Shown one piece after another: positions 25,209-33,831 of a DNA stretch of 64,000 bases. Below the pieces are notes generated by a model. It did not search any database. It saw only the letters and a program-made list of their open reading frames with translations, and was not told where the DNA came from. Location: positions 124,001-188,000 of the forward strand of contig JACQYI010000078.1 of assembly GCA_016208305.1 (NCBI GenBank), written 5' to 3'. This stretch comes from Oscillatoriophycideae cyanobacterium NC_groundwater_1537_Pr4_S-0.65um_50_18. Its GTDB lineage: Bacteria > Cyanobacteriota > Cyanobacteriia > Elainellales > Elainellaceae. The position numbers and the translations under genes were made by a program. Positions within the stretch are counted from its first letter, which is position 1. The number at the start of each line of letters is the position of its first letter.

Positions 25209-25958
25209 CTAAGACTTGTAAGGCCACTCTTTACCAGCATTCCAAATGTTTAGAACTTCAATTTTGTACACACTATACCAATGTGGATTTTTTCGAGAAG
25301 AAACTACCACGCACGGTAAATCTCTGGTTGTTTTGTAGGAGTAGTACTCGATGTAGATAGAACCATCGCTCATCTCTATATCAGATGCGAAGCAACCAAA
25401 CGGAATTGGAAAGTCAATCGTCCTAATTTCAATTTTATCTGGTGCCTTTGAATGCAAGCTATGAACGAGTAATAAAGTATCTGATATTTTGTCACTCAGT
25501 CGTTGATTAGATATAGGTCGGTATATCCTTTGTGGTATCAACTTGGCCGCTTCGCCATTGGGGTCAACAACAAGAATTTTGATTTTCTGACCGTCTTTTA
25601 ATTTCTGCTCTAGCTGAGAGTAAAACGTTGCTATGGTGCGATTTAGGGATATGCCAATGATAAACAACTCTTTCGAGCTGGATATAGCAGTGTCTCGCAA
25701 ATCAGATGGAAGCTCATCGTAGAGAAGATTACTTGTTCCTGTGAGTTTGTCATTTATGCCATTCAAGCGATCTCGAATTCCGAGACTATAAGCTGCTAGC
25801 AATCCCAATAAAGCTAGCGTAACCGATTCAATAAGAGTTCTGGAAGCCAAACCTAATCCATTAAGGATTGCTAGTGCTAGTGCTGCGAATGCGAAGAGGT
25901 AAAGATCAATGTTTTCACCTCTACGTATGTCTGAAATAATGCGCCTAATGATTTCCAT
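25209..25958 (-). CDS. Membrane-anchored protein with PLD-like soluble domain, cassette gene
   Basis: 249 residues. Two membrane helices at about residues 19-38 and 42-62 are followed by a short linker (RDRLNGINDKL) and a soluble alpha/beta domain from ~85 to the end. This begins SSSKELFIIGISLNRTIATF, continues GQKIKILVVDPNG, and has an HSLHS segment. The fold pattern resembles phospholipase D-like single domains, but no HKD motif is seen. Two helices plus a soluble domain is the plan of many defence effectors. The gene together with the attC after its stop has the form of an integron cassette. A/T-rich, no HIP1 sites. Function unknown. Confidence 0.72.
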   Translation of the reverse strand: MEIIRRIISDIRRGENIDLYLFAFAALALAILNGLGLASRTLIESVTLALLGLLAAYSLGIRDRLNGINDKLTGTSNLLYDELPSDLRDTAISSSKELFIIGISLNRTIATFYSQLEQKLKDGQKIKILVVDPNGEAAKLIPQRIYRPISNQRLSDKISDTLLLVHSLHSKAPDKIEIRTIDFPIPFGCFASDIEMSDGSIYIEYYSYKTTRDLPCVVVSSRKNPHWYSVYKIEVLNIWNAGKEWPYKS

Positions 25959-26324
25959 ATCGCCTCAATCTACTACGATCATACATGGCACTAAAATGCA
26001 CAGTTTTAGAATTTTCCAATATCTTAAAGAACTCTCCCCTTACCAGCCGACTAAAGCTGCATAACTACTAATTACGTAAAACTCTGTCGGGTTAATCACT
26101 CGATCGCCACATTAGCCCGAATATTTTCCATCTAATCCTCGATTTTGGGTGTCAGGCTGACATCTTTCCCAGGTATAGTTCTTAATCTAAGGGTTATTCT
26201 AAAAACTTCAGGATTTCTTCGGGATAACTCCTACTAGCTTTTTAGTATGCAAATTATGGGAGCAAAAAAATACAGATGAACTTGTGCGACAAATGGCTTG
26301 ACGATCGCAGCTCACAAGTACAAT
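25959..26324. other. Gene-free stretch with repeat copy A
   Basis: No gene. A 42-base sequence at 26267-26308 (starting AAAATACAGATGAACTTGTG) matches 27151-27192 at 38 of 42 positions in direct orientation. The two copies bracket the HNH module. A weak AAC...GTT pair at 26069-26105 is too short for an attC site. Confidence 0.7.
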
Positions 26325-26777
26325 TCAATCCTGACAAGGATCAGTAGCGGGAGGATGTAACCCAGTTTTAATCCAAAATCGTCTTGTTTCTCGAATCGAA
26401 TCATTCTCTGGATAACGAGTATCGTTCAAATCAAGACGAATGCAAGTTGCGCGACCCGTTGGCGTGATTCCTTCAATCACAACGCCTTGACTGACCCAAA
26501 CAAAATGATCCCTCCAATCCTGCCTACGAGGATTAAAAATAGGAACGATCGCATGAGTCTCTGGATCGACACCTGCAACAAAGTTGTAACGCCTTTCATT
26601 ACAGCGACGACAGGCAAGAGCAAGATTATCAATTTCATCAGAACCGCCCAGAGACTTTGGAATGACATGATCAGCGGTAAACCGATTTGCGCTCAAGCGT
26701 TCTGAAGAATGGCAATACTCACAGACATAGTTAGCCCGCTCTCGAATGGCCCGCTTAACTTCATTGCTAATTGGCAT
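26325..26777 (-). CDS. HNH endonuclease
   Basis: A 150-residue HNH nuclease. CEYCHSSER and CRRCNERR are the zinc-binding CxxC pairs, and FTADHVIPKSLGG carries the catalytic DH with the usual following P-K/R-S-x-GG. The Asn in NLALAC completes the HNH motif. The C-terminal ~80 residues are a family-specific extension. The start at 26777 overlaps the end of the upstream 79-residue gene by 11 bases, so the two are translated together. Stand-alone HNH proteins of this type are common in cyanobacterial accessory regions, and the target is unknown. Confidence 0.87.
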   Translation of the reverse strand: MPISNEVKRAIRERANYVCEYCHSSERLSANRFTADHVIPKSLGGSDEIDNLALACRRCNERRYNFVAGVDPETHAIVPIFNPRRQDWRDHFVWVSQGVVIEGITPTGRATCIRLDLNDTRYPENDSIRETRRFWIKTGLHPPATDPCQD

Positions 26778-27006
26778 TTTGAGCCGCAAGCATGGCATTA
26801 ATATGAGTAAAAATGCGATCTAACTCTCCGATCGCATCTAGTTCATTAATTTCATCTGGGGTTAACAGGTCAGCTTTCTTTTTTTCGAGAAGACTTTCCA
26901 TGCGAAGTTGAAGCACTTCACTGAACTTGAATAGATTCCAGTCGTCAATTTTCTCAAGCTGAATTTCATGAATCAGTGACGATGGTTTGTTAAAGGCTGT
27001 AACCAT
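26767..27006 (-). CDS. Small helical protein co-transcribed with HNH gene
   Basis: 79 residues, predicted mostly helical, with a Lys/Glu-rich centre (MESLLEKKKADLLTPDEINEL) and ending with HINAMLAAQNAN. It is not assigned to a family. The pattern LTPDEIxEL and small size are similar to proteins often encoded directly before HNH nucleases in cyanobacteria. Its stop codon lies inside the start region of the HNH gene. The pair is bracketed by 42-base direct repeats, so it may move or be lost as a unit. An antidote role is speculation. Confidence 0.7.
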   Translation of the reverse strand: MVTAFNKPSSLIHEIQLEKIDDWNLFKFSEVLQLRMESLLEKKKADLLTPDEINELDAIGELDRIFTHINAMLAAQNAN

Positions 27007-27150
27007 TTCTATTCCCGTTAAACAACACCAAAAAGAGATTGATGCCCAGTAAATAGAAATTATAGCCTCTTCTCAAAGACTGGGCGTTTGATCAATCGCT
27101 TGCTGTCTAGCTGCTCACTGGAACATGAGAGCGATCGCCCCCTGCACCCC

Positions 27151-27192
27151 AAAATACAGATGAACTTGTGTAAGAAATGGCTTGATGATCGC
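27151..27192. repeat. Direct repeat copy B bracketing HNH module
   Basis: Matches 26267-26308 at 38 of 42 bases in the same orientation. The two copies are 884 bases apart and enclose only the two-gene HNH module. Confidence 0.85.
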
Positions 27193-27500
27193 CCCCTTCT
27201 CCATCTATTCTTATCCGCTAAGGTTGCTTTTCGTGTTCTGCGCCAGCAGCCTTAATCCACCCAAAAACCTCTGGCGAGGCATGAAGTAGATTAGGCCCTA
27301 CAACATACCTCTAACCCCACAGACCGAAAGTCCCAGTCCGTAGGGCTTAAGTTAGTTTAGCTTTCTAGCTACACTCCTTGGCGCTACTTGTTCAATCGAT
27401 CGTGAGTAGCCATGTTTTTGGGGTTCCTTCTCAGCTTGTTTCTATCGCAAGCGAGAACTCAACAAGCGAACCCAACCAAAACAACAAGGAGAATAGACTA
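27193..27500. other. Leader region of the 27501 gene
   Basis: No gene: a plus-strand frame from 27378 reads through the leader, but the likely start is at 27501. The region is a mixture of unique sequence. A GTTCAATC...GAGTAGCC segment near 27390-27412 faintly resembles glutamine-riboswitch cores but lacks the intervening hairpin. Confidence 0.4.
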
Positions 27501-27740
27501 ATGACCGGAGAATTCAACTTCTTCAACCATCCCGCATTGCAGCCTGGGGATGAACCCAACCCAGAGCGAGAGGTGATTCGCGTGATTGTTTTTGCCTCCC
27601 GCGATGCGGTGAGAGCCACGATTCACGAATCGCATGTGCGAGGATTTCGGACGATCGACACCTGGAGTCCGCTGTTGCCCACGCCTGATCCGCAGAAGGT
27701 AATGGCCATCAGCACCCACTATCGCCCGACAAACGGCTAG
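27501..27740 (+). CDS. Conserved-looking small protein, 79 residues
   Basis: Start ATG 27501 has AAGGAG 10 bases upstream, a good ribosome-binding site. The protein begins MTGEFNFFNHPALQPGDE and has a central beta-like segment REVIRVIVFASRDAVRATIHE, then FRTIDTWSPLLPTPDP. It has the look of a small soluble alpha/beta protein, and the family is not recognised. The stop codon coincides with the beginning of a MITE-like repeat. Located in the transition from the accessory patch to core genes. Confidence 0.65.
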   Translation: MTGEFNFFNHPALQPGDEPNPEREVIRVIVFASRDAVRATIHESHVRGFRTIDTWSPLLPTPDPQKVMAISTHYRPTNG

Positions 27741-27874
27741 GTCATGGGTTAAATGGCTGGGGGACTTTGAACAAAACGACATGCTGCGCACATGCACGCG
27801 AACGAAAGTCCCCCAAAATAGCGGCGTTGGGGGGACAAATGCAGAATATTTAATACTTTTCAGGCATCCGCTTA
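27737..27874. mobile_element. MITE-like element, copy 2
   Basis: About 138 bases. The right end ACTTTTCAGGCATCCGCTTA and the block TGCAGAATATTTAATACTTT correspond to copy 1 (3978-4149). The inner arm CTGGGGGACTTTG pairs with CGAAAGTCCCCCA further on. The left end is poorly conserved and begins at the CTAG containing the stop codon of the upstream gene. Confidence 0.6.
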
Positions 27875-28025
27875 GTGCTGGGCAAGCTATTAAGCAATAT
27901 TGCGTAAATGCTAGCGATCGCCCTCTATGGCCAAATTTTAAGACTACTCTCTCATTTTCAGATAGAATTGACCACGACTAGACCTGTCCGACGCTGGTTC
28001 TCATTATCAATATTCGTTTTTTAAT

Positions 28026-28784
28026 ATGATTCAAGGTATTACTGGGCGATCGGCTCGTGCGTTTCCATCTCAGCCGTTAGAGCCACCCTCTGACTCGTCA
28101 ACCCCTCAGCCGAGCGAGATCATGGTGAGCCTCAAACAGGTAACGAAGATCTATACAAACGGCTGTCAGGCTTTGGTCGATGTGAATCTGCAAATTCGTA
28201 AAGGAGAATTCCTGTTTATTACCGGGCCTTCTGGCTCAGGCAAATCGACCCTGCTCAAACTTTTATATGGCGAAGAGCAAGTCAACCAGGGAGCGATCGC
28301 CGTTAACGGCAACCTCATCTCCAATCTGCGGGGCAATCAGCTTTCAATGCTGCGCCGCCAAATCGGTATCGTGTTTCAAGACTATAAGCTGATTCCCCGC
28401 CGCACCGTAGCCGAAAACGTGGCCTTTGTATTGTGGGCGCAGGGCTTCACCCGCAAAGAAGTGCATCGCCGTTTGCAGCCCGCCCTAAAAATGGTGGGCT
28501 TGCAGCACAAAGCCGACTGCTTCCCCGATCAGCTCTCCGGTGGCGAACAGCAGCGCGTCAGCATTGCCCGTGCTGTAGTCAATACCCCGCCTTTGCTGTT
28601 GGCCGATGAGCCGACCGGAAACCTTGACCCAGACAACTCCTGGCAGGTGATTAAGATCCTCAGAAAGCTAAATGCAATGGGGATTACGGTCGTCGTCACC
28701 ACCCACGATGAACAGTTGGTCAGACAGTCGAACCATCCGGTCGTGCAGGTTCACAACGGTCGGCTATACCGCGTTCAGGGCTAA
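28026..28784 (+). CDS. ftsE: FtsE-like ABC ATPase
   Basis: A 252-residue ABC ATPase of the FtsE/LolD group. Walker A is GPSGSGKST, the Q-loop region VFQDYKLIPRRTV is FtsE-like, the signature is LSGGEQQR, Walker B LLADEPTGNLD and H-loop VTTHD. FtsE works with the membrane protein FtsX in cell division and wall hydrolase control. ftsX is not adjacent. The conserved domain starts at about residue 33 (MVSLKQVTKIY, ATG 28122), so the first 32 Pro/Ser-rich residues may be untranslated. The gene ends overlapping the 28781 gene on the opposite strand by four bases. Confidence 0.8.
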   Translation: MIQGITGRSARAFPSQPLEPPSDSSTPQPSEIMVSLKQVTKIYTNGCQALVDVNLQIRKGEFLFITGPSGSGKSTLLKLLYGEEQVNQGAIAVNGNLISNLRGNQLSMLRRQIGIVFQDYKLIPRRTVAENVAFVLWAQGFTRKEVHRRLQPALKMVGLQHKADCFPDQLSGGEQQRVSIARAVVNTPPLLLADEPTGNLDPDNSWQVIKILRKLNAMGITVVVTTHDEQLVRQSNHPVVQVHNGRLYRVQG

Positions 28785-29197
28785 GGCTTTTGCGTCAGCC
28801 GATCGCGAATGCTGTCTAACCGATCGCGGCTGTCTATGGGCGATCGCGGCTGGGGCAGTTCGGTGTCCGGCCAAAGCGGCAAATCGGCACAGGCACATTC
28901 TGGCGACTGTAAACCAACCGACAAAATCGGCACAGGCATATCGCACCGCGCACAAGGATAGATGTCCCAGTTGGGCTGTAGGAGCTGGCTCAGCGTTTGG
29001 TTAGAGCCTTCCAGATAGCATTTAGCCAAGTCAGATCGCAGAATTTGCTCCCAACATTGCTCAAACTCAGGACTGTAGCGATCGCCCTGAATCACTGACT
29101 TGGGAAAAAACTCCGCTTCACCATTGTCAACTTTCACCTTTTTACCCAACTGAAACCAATAGGCTAGATAGCGTTTGACTTGTTCAGGGGAGGCCAT
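28781..29197 (-). CDS. Conserved cyanobacterial-type protein with C-terminal Cys cluster
   Basis: 138 residues with start at ATG 29197 (MASPEQVKRYLAYWFQLGKK); an upstream extension to 29221 is less likely. The N-terminal ~85 residues look like a small globular domain. Then YPCARCDMPVP and ECACADLP give four to five cysteines spaced as a zinc site. The C-terminal tail is Arg/Asp-rich. I do not recognise a named family. It is convergent with the FtsE-like gene, the two stop regions overlapping by four bases, and is followed upstream on the same strand by cobU. Confidence 0.7.
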   Translation of the reverse strand: MASPEQVKRYLAYWFQLGKKVKVDNGEAEFFPKSVIQGDRYSPEFEQCWEQILRSDLAKCYLEGSNQTLSQLLQPNWDIYPCARCDMPVPILSVGLQSPECACADLPLWPDTELPQPRSPIDSRDRLDSIRDRLTQKP

Positions 29198-29284
29198 AAG
29201 AGTTAAGAAACTGAGTTGCAAGGGGCTGATCTGATCTTAATGAATACCTTACGACTTCTGCCCATTTGAAACCTGTAACTAAGG

Positions 29285-29872
29285 TTATGTTTGCGGACGA
29301 TCGCGAATTTTCGGCACAAGTTTCAAGGGCGTACCCAACTGACTCAGGTTCAGCACATGGCCGCCTGTAACCAGATAGACGGGATGGGCGATCGCCCCAA
29401 TCTGACGCGTGAGGCTGCCCAGGCGATCGCGAAACAGCCGACCGATCGGGTAAGCAGGCACAACGCCCCAGCCTGTTTCTTCCGCCACAAAAATCACCTG
29501 TGCCTGCACCTGCGACAAACTCAGCAACAGTTCTGCAACCGTCTGCTGCCATTCTGAGTCGCTTTGGTCTAGCAGGTTCGCCAGCCAGGTACCCAAAGAA
29601 TCCACCAACAAACACTCTGAAGGCTTTGCGGCCTGAAGCGTTGCCGCCAGAGCGATCGGCACCATCAAGGTCTGCCAGGTGGCAGGACGACGCTGCTGAT
29701 GCAACAGAATTCGGGCTTGCCATTCCACATCTTGAGCATCGGCCTGTGCGGTTGCCACATAGATCACCGATTGACCCGATAGCGCTGCCAAAGCCTCTGC
29801 CCACTCGCTTTTTCCCGATCGGGCGGCTCCGGTCACTAGCGTAATTTGGGCGATCGAAGGAGAGGAGGTCAT
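29285..29872 (-). CDS. cobU: Adenosylcobinamide kinase / guanylyltransferase
   Basis: A 195-residue CobU/CobP enzyme. The N-terminal P-loop GAARSGKSEWAE, YVATAQADAQDVEWQARILLHQQRRP with the guanylylation His, LLVDSLGTWLANLL, and FVAEETGWGVVP are all diagnostic. It phosphorylates adenosylcobinamide and transfers GMP in the last steps of (pseudo)cobalamin assembly. Normal length. No cobalamin riboswitch is visible upstream (29873-30034) and no other cob gene is adjacent. Confidence 0.95.
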   Translation of the reverse strand: MTSSPSIAQITLVTGAARSGKSEWAEALAALSGQSVIYVATAQADAQDVEWQARILLHQQRRPATWQTLMVPIALAATLQAAKPSECLLVDSLGTWLANLLDQSDSEWQQTVAELLLSLSQVQAQVIFVAEETGWGVVPAYPIGRLFRDRLGSLTRQIGAIAHPVYLVTGGHVLNLSQLGTPLKLVPKIRDRPQT

Positions 29873-30034
29873 GAAATTTGGCTCACGGTGGGCTACTCAG
29901 TAAAACCTACGTTGCGTAAATTATTCGCTTAAAACGTAATTTTACAGAGTGGAAGTCGCTAGAATAGACCCCAAAGGGTGTCTTTGCCAACCGCTTTGAG
30001 AATCTTAATGCCTGTTGGGGAGTAGGGGCGAACG

Positions 30035-30880
30035 ATGAAACCTGAACTAAAACGAATTGAGGCAACGCTAGGTCAGCTCAATCCAAGCATCAGTATTCGG
30101 CAGGTGCCCACGGATGCTCAGAGGTGCGTTAGTTCTCCCTCACAAAATTTACGGCAACCCCAAACCCTGCAAGCCTTCCCGCTGCCCCAAGACTCTGCCA
30201 ATCCGGTGGCGATCGCTCCATCTCACCCGACTCCTTTGGGCAACTCCAGCGCAGCCCCCACTACACGGCCTGCCCCAGCCACACCACCCGCTTCCGCCAG
30301 AGCTTTTCCCGTTCAGGCTTTCCCCGTTCAGGGCAATCCCAAAACACCTTCTTTGCCGCGATCGAAGCCCCCCAGCATTAGCAGCCATCGCCATGCCGCC
30401 AACCCCAATCTGGCTGTGAGTTTACTCAAAGAAATTGAGGCCAAGATCAGCGTTTGGCAGCAAGAGCTAGAGCAGGTGATCCAGCAAATGCGATCGCTTT
30501 ACGAAGAAGGGCCAATTGTAGATGGCTGGCTAGAGTCTCATGCCTTAGGTGGCACTCCACAGGCCATGCCGTCCGTCCAGCTAGCGACCTTACGCCATGC
30601 GGAGGTCGATCGCCTGATGGACTACATCGAAGAAATTTGTAGCACTAAGACTACACCCCCCGAAGAAGCGATCGGCACAAGCTATCGTCTTTGCGGATTG
30701 GATACAGATGGTCAGCTTTGGTCGCGCCCCTGTCCGGCTCCGCAGATTCCCTACATCAGCTTAGCGATCGCCCGTTACCAAAAGCTGCGAATCTTGCTCG
30801 ACAAAAAGCAGGTGCTTGAAAATCGCCTTCAGCAATTGGTGCAAACGCTGACGTTACTGCATCGTCAACTTGAAGGTTGA
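30035..30880 (+). CDS. Protein with Pro-rich N-terminus and helical C-terminal domain
   Basis: 281 residues. About residues 40-130 are low-complexity, rich in Pro, Ala and Ser (including a doubled AFPVQAFPVQ). The C-terminal ~140 residues are helical and conserved-looking: LLKEIEAKISVWQQELEQV, PIVDGWLES, a YRLCGLDTDGQLWSRPCP segment with two Cys, and a terminal coiled coil LENRLQQLVQTLTLLH. Family and function unknown. No membrane segment. Monocistronic, 5' ATG at 30035. Confidence 0.72.
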   Translation: MKPELKRIEATLGQLNPSISIRQVPTDAQRCVSSPSQNLRQPQTLQAFPLPQDSANPVAIAPSHPTPLGNSSAAPTTRPAPATPPASARAFPVQAFPVQGNPKTPSLPRSKPPSISSHRHAANPNLAVSLLKEIEAKISVWQQELEQVIQQMRSLYEEGPIVDGWLESHALGGTPQAMPSVQLATLRHAEVDRLMDYIEEICSTKTTPPEEAIGTSYRLCGLDTDGQLWSRPCPAPQIPYISLAIARYQKLRILLDKKQVLENRLQQLVQTLTLLHRQLEG

Positions 30881-31084
30881 CTTAAAGATTAGCCGATCTC
30901 ACACCCGCAAATCAGCTTCTTGGGGTTTAGGCTGCGATCGGCACAGTCGGTCTGGGTCAAAAAATGTGCCGGGGTGAAAATCTGGAGTGAATTCAAGCCA
31001 AGAACGCCATAAAGTTCGTAAGGGCAGCATTTTGCGCTAAGCGGGGCTGATATTCTTAGGGACAGTTCTACAGGCTGCAATCAA

Positions 31085-32446
31085 ATGGCTACCTTACTCG
31101 TCAAAAATATTCACACCTTGGTCACAATGGATGCCGCCAGACGAGAGATTCGTGGCGCAGCCATCCTCGTTCGTGACCATGTGATTGAGCAAATTGGCAC
31201 CACAGCAGAGTTGCCCTCCACCGCAGATGAAGTTCTAGACTTGGGCGATCGCCATGTTGTTTTACCCGGCTTAGTCAACACCCACCATCATTTTTTCCAG
31301 ACGCTGACGCGAGTGATTCCAGCCGCGCAAGATTGCGACCTGTTCAATTGGCTTCAGGCTCTCTACCCCCTATGGTCAAAGCTGACGCCTGAAGGGGTGC
31401 AGGTTAGCGCCCAAACAGCAGCCGCAGAGCTAATGCTGTCAGGCTGCACCACCGCCAGCGATCATCTCTATCTCTACCCCAACGGCTGTAAGTTAGATGA
31501 CGAAATTCAAGCGATCGCCGAGATGGGTCTGCGATTTCATGCCAGTCGGGGCAGCATGAGTCTAGGCGAAAGCCAGGGAGGACTGCCGCCCGATGCTCTG
31601 GTCGAAAAGGAGACCGATATTCTCAAAGACTCGCAGCGGCTAATTGAGCAATATCACGACAATTCCCGTCACGCCATGCTGCGGATGACGCTTGCCCCCT
31701 GCTCTCCCTTTACCGTCTCGCAAGACTTGATGCGAGAGTCTGCTGCCTTGGCGCGATCCTATGCGGGGGTGAGGCTGCATACCCATCTGGCTGAAAACAA
31801 GTCAGATGTCACCTACAGCCTAGAAAACTACGGCATGATTCCGGGTGACTATGCCGAATCGGTAGGCTGGCTGGGCGAGGATGTCTGGCATGCCCACTGT
31901 GTGCAGCTCAGCGATGACTCGCTGTTTAAGTTTGGCAAAACCGGAACGGGCGTGGCGCACTGTCCTTGCAGCAATATGCGGCTCGCCAGCGGCATTGCCC
32001 CTATTCGCAAAATGCTAGATCAAGGCGTCCCGGTCGGTTTGGGCGTCGATGGCTCTGCCTCTAATGACGGGGGCAACCTGCTCCAAGAAGCCCGCATGGC
32101 TTTTTTGCTGGGGCGGGTGCGCGATTGTGATGCCTCAAGCCTGACGGCGCGACAGATTTTGGAGGTGGCAACCCTGGGCGGTGCGCGGGTTTTGGGTCGA
32201 GACGATATCGGCTATCTGGCTCCGGGGCTGTCGGCAGATTTCATTGCGGTGAATATCGATCGCCCTCAGTTTGCCGGGGCACATCATGATCTGGTGGCGG
32301 CGATGATTTTCTGCCCGGTTCACACGGTCGATTACAGCTTCATCAACGGCAGAAAGGTGGTTGATCAAGGGCAGTTAACCCCGATCGATCTGCCTCTGCT
32401 CATTGAACGTCACAATCGCATAGCGGCTGAGCTGGTGACAGGATAA
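31085..32446 (+). CDS. 8-oxoguanine deaminase-like amidohydrolase
   Basis: A 453-residue deaminase of the amidohydrolase superfamily. LPGLVNTHHHFFQTLTR holds the HxH metal ligands, RLHTHLAEN the third His and catalytic Glu, and HAHCVQL the fourth ligand. CPCSNMRLASG and GLGVDGSASND carry the substrate and metal Asp positions. The VDGSASNDGGNL pattern is that of 8-oxoguanine deaminase (urate + ammonia from 8-oxoguanine) and its s-triazine-hydrolase relatives. Its position ahead of urate hydroxylase and OHCU decarboxylase genes supports urate formation as its role. Start ATG 31085, with spacing of 179 bases to hpxO. Confidence 0.87.
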   Translation: MATLLVKNIHTLVTMDAARREIRGAAILVRDHVIEQIGTTAELPSTADEVLDLGDRHVVLPGLVNTHHHFFQTLTRVIPAAQDCDLFNWLQALYPLWSKLTPEGVQVSAQTAAAELMLSGCTTASDHLYLYPNGCKLDDEIQAIAEMGLRFHASRGSMSLGESQGGLPPDALVEKETDILKDSQRLIEQYHDNSRHAMLRMTLAPCSPFTVSQDLMRESAALARSYAGVRLHTHLAENKSDVTYSLENYGMIPGDYAESVGWLGEDVWHAHCVQLSDDSLFKFGKTGTGVAHCPCSNMRLASGIAPIRKMLDQGVPVGLGVDGSASNDGGNLLQEARMAFLLGRVRDCDASSLTARQILEVATLGGARVLGRDDIGYLAPGLSADFIAVNIDRPQFAGAHHDLVAAMIFCPVHTVDYSFINGRKVVDQGQLTPIDLPLLIERHNRIAAELVTG

Positions 32447-32625
32447 AGTTTTGGCGCGATCGACCTTCTGGCTATCTCTCAACATCCGGCCGCAAAACCC
32501 GGCAGAATTCAATGCCAAAATCACATGTTATTTGAGGCACACCTCTCAGATCAGTTTTTCTGTACCTTGTTCAGAGCGGGCGGTAACGTTAGGCGAACAG
32601 GCAAGGCAGCAAAGGGGCAAGCACA

Positions 32626-33789
32626 GTGGAAAACTTAAAAGCGGTGATTATTGGGGCAGGTATGGGCGGCTTGGCTACAGGTATTGCCTTGCGTCAGGCT
32701 GGATATGAAGTAGAAATCTACGATCGCGTCAGTGAATTGCGTCCGGCTGGAGCCGCGATTTCGCTGTGGTCGAATGGCGTAAAAGTTCTGAATCGCCTGG
32801 GCTTAGGCAAAGAGATTGCCAGCATTGGCGGCCAAATGGATCGGATGGCGTACTACAGCAGCACCGGAGAAAAGCTAACGGACTTCAGCCTGCTGCCCTT
32901 GATTGAACAAGTGGGTCAGCGCCCCTATCCTGTTGCTCGGACAGAGCTTCAGGGCATGCTGCTCAATGCTTTTGGAGCCGATCAGGTACAGCTCAACTCG
33001 AAATGTGTGGCGATCGAGCAAGATGCCGACAGCGCTACCGCTATTTTTGCAGATGGCCGCAAGGCAACGGGCGATCTGGTGATTGGCGCAGATGGCACCC
33101 ATTCCCTCATTCGGCAGTATGTGTTGGGATATGCGGCAGAGCGGCGATATGTCGGCTATGTCAACTGGAATGGACTCGTTCCGGCTAGCGAAGATCTGGC
33201 TCCCAAAAATAGCTGGGTGCTCTATGTAGGCGATCACAAACGGGCTTCCTTGATGCCTGTTTCTGGCGATCGCTTCTATTTCTTTTTGGATGTGCCGCTG
33301 CCTAAGGGCACCCCCAGCCAGCCAGAAAACTATTCCGAAGAGCTGGCGGGCTTTTTCAAGGGGTGGGCTGCTCCTGTGCAGACTTTAATTCAGCGTCTTG
33401 ATCCGTTTAAGACCAATCGGGTCGAAATTCATGATGTCGAGGAATTGCCCACCTGGACAAAAGGACGGGTCGCGCTGCTAGGCGATGCCGGACACAGCAC
33501 CGCACCTGACCTGGGGCAGGGCGGCTGTCAGGCGATGGAGGATGCCTGGGTATTGGCCAACTCGCTGGTGACCAATACGATTAGCGTGGAAGATTCGCTG
33601 AAGCGCTATGAGGCGATTCGTAAAGATCGGGCGGCAGATGTGGTGATCAAAGCCCGCAAGCGATCGGATGTCACCCACGGCAAAGACCCCGAAAAAACTC
33701 AGCAGTGGTACAGTAGCCTCAAGCACGAAGATGGCACCGATATCATGAGTGCGATTTCTAAGACGATTCTGGCGGGGCCATTGCATTAA
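32626..33789 (+). CDS. hpxO: FAD-dependent urate hydroxylase
   Basis: A 387-residue flavoprotein monooxygenase. GAGMGGLATGIALRQAGYEVEIYDR is the dinucleotide fold, GADGTHS the DG motif, and GDAGHSTAPDLGQGG the second FAD motif. Together with the YVGYVNWNGL region this fits HpxO, which uses NADH and oxygen to turn urate into 5-hydroxyisourate. Start is GTG at 32626; no ATG fits. The context (8-oxoguanine deaminase before, uraD after) strongly supports urate as substrate. No gene for HIU hydrolase is in the cluster. That step is slow but spontaneous, or is encoded elsewhere. Confidence 0.9.
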   Translation: MENLKAVIIGAGMGGLATGIALRQAGYEVEIYDRVSELRPAGAAISLWSNGVKVLNRLGLGKEIASIGGQMDRMAYYSSTGEKLTDFSLLPLIEQVGQRPYPVARTELQGMLLNAFGADQVQLNSKCVAIEQDADSATAIFADGRKATGDLVIGADGTHSLIRQYVLGYAAERRYVGYVNWNGLVPASEDLAPKNSWVLYVGDHKRASLMPVSGDRFYFFLDVPLPKGTPSQPENYSEELAGFFKGWAAPVQTLIQRLDPFKTNRVEIHDVEELPTWTKGRVALLGDAGHSTAPDLGQGGCQAMEDAWVLANSLVTNTISVEDSLKRYEAIRKDRAADVVIKARKRSDVTHGKDPEKTQQWYSSLKHEDGTDIMSAISKTILAGPLH

Positions 33790-33831
33790 ACTGAGCCTGA
33801 CCGGAAAAACGCTAAAATTGCGATCGCAACG

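Noticed and set aside
26069-26105. Second attC site (GCATAAC...GTTAATC)
   Set aside because: Only ~38 bases, with no complementary inner arms; shorter than any known attC.
27390-27412. Glutamine (glnA/downstream-peptide) riboswitch before the 27501 gene
   Set aside because: GTTCA and GAGTAG fragments exist but the conserved GGACGGAAGTAG core and the hairpin between them are missing.
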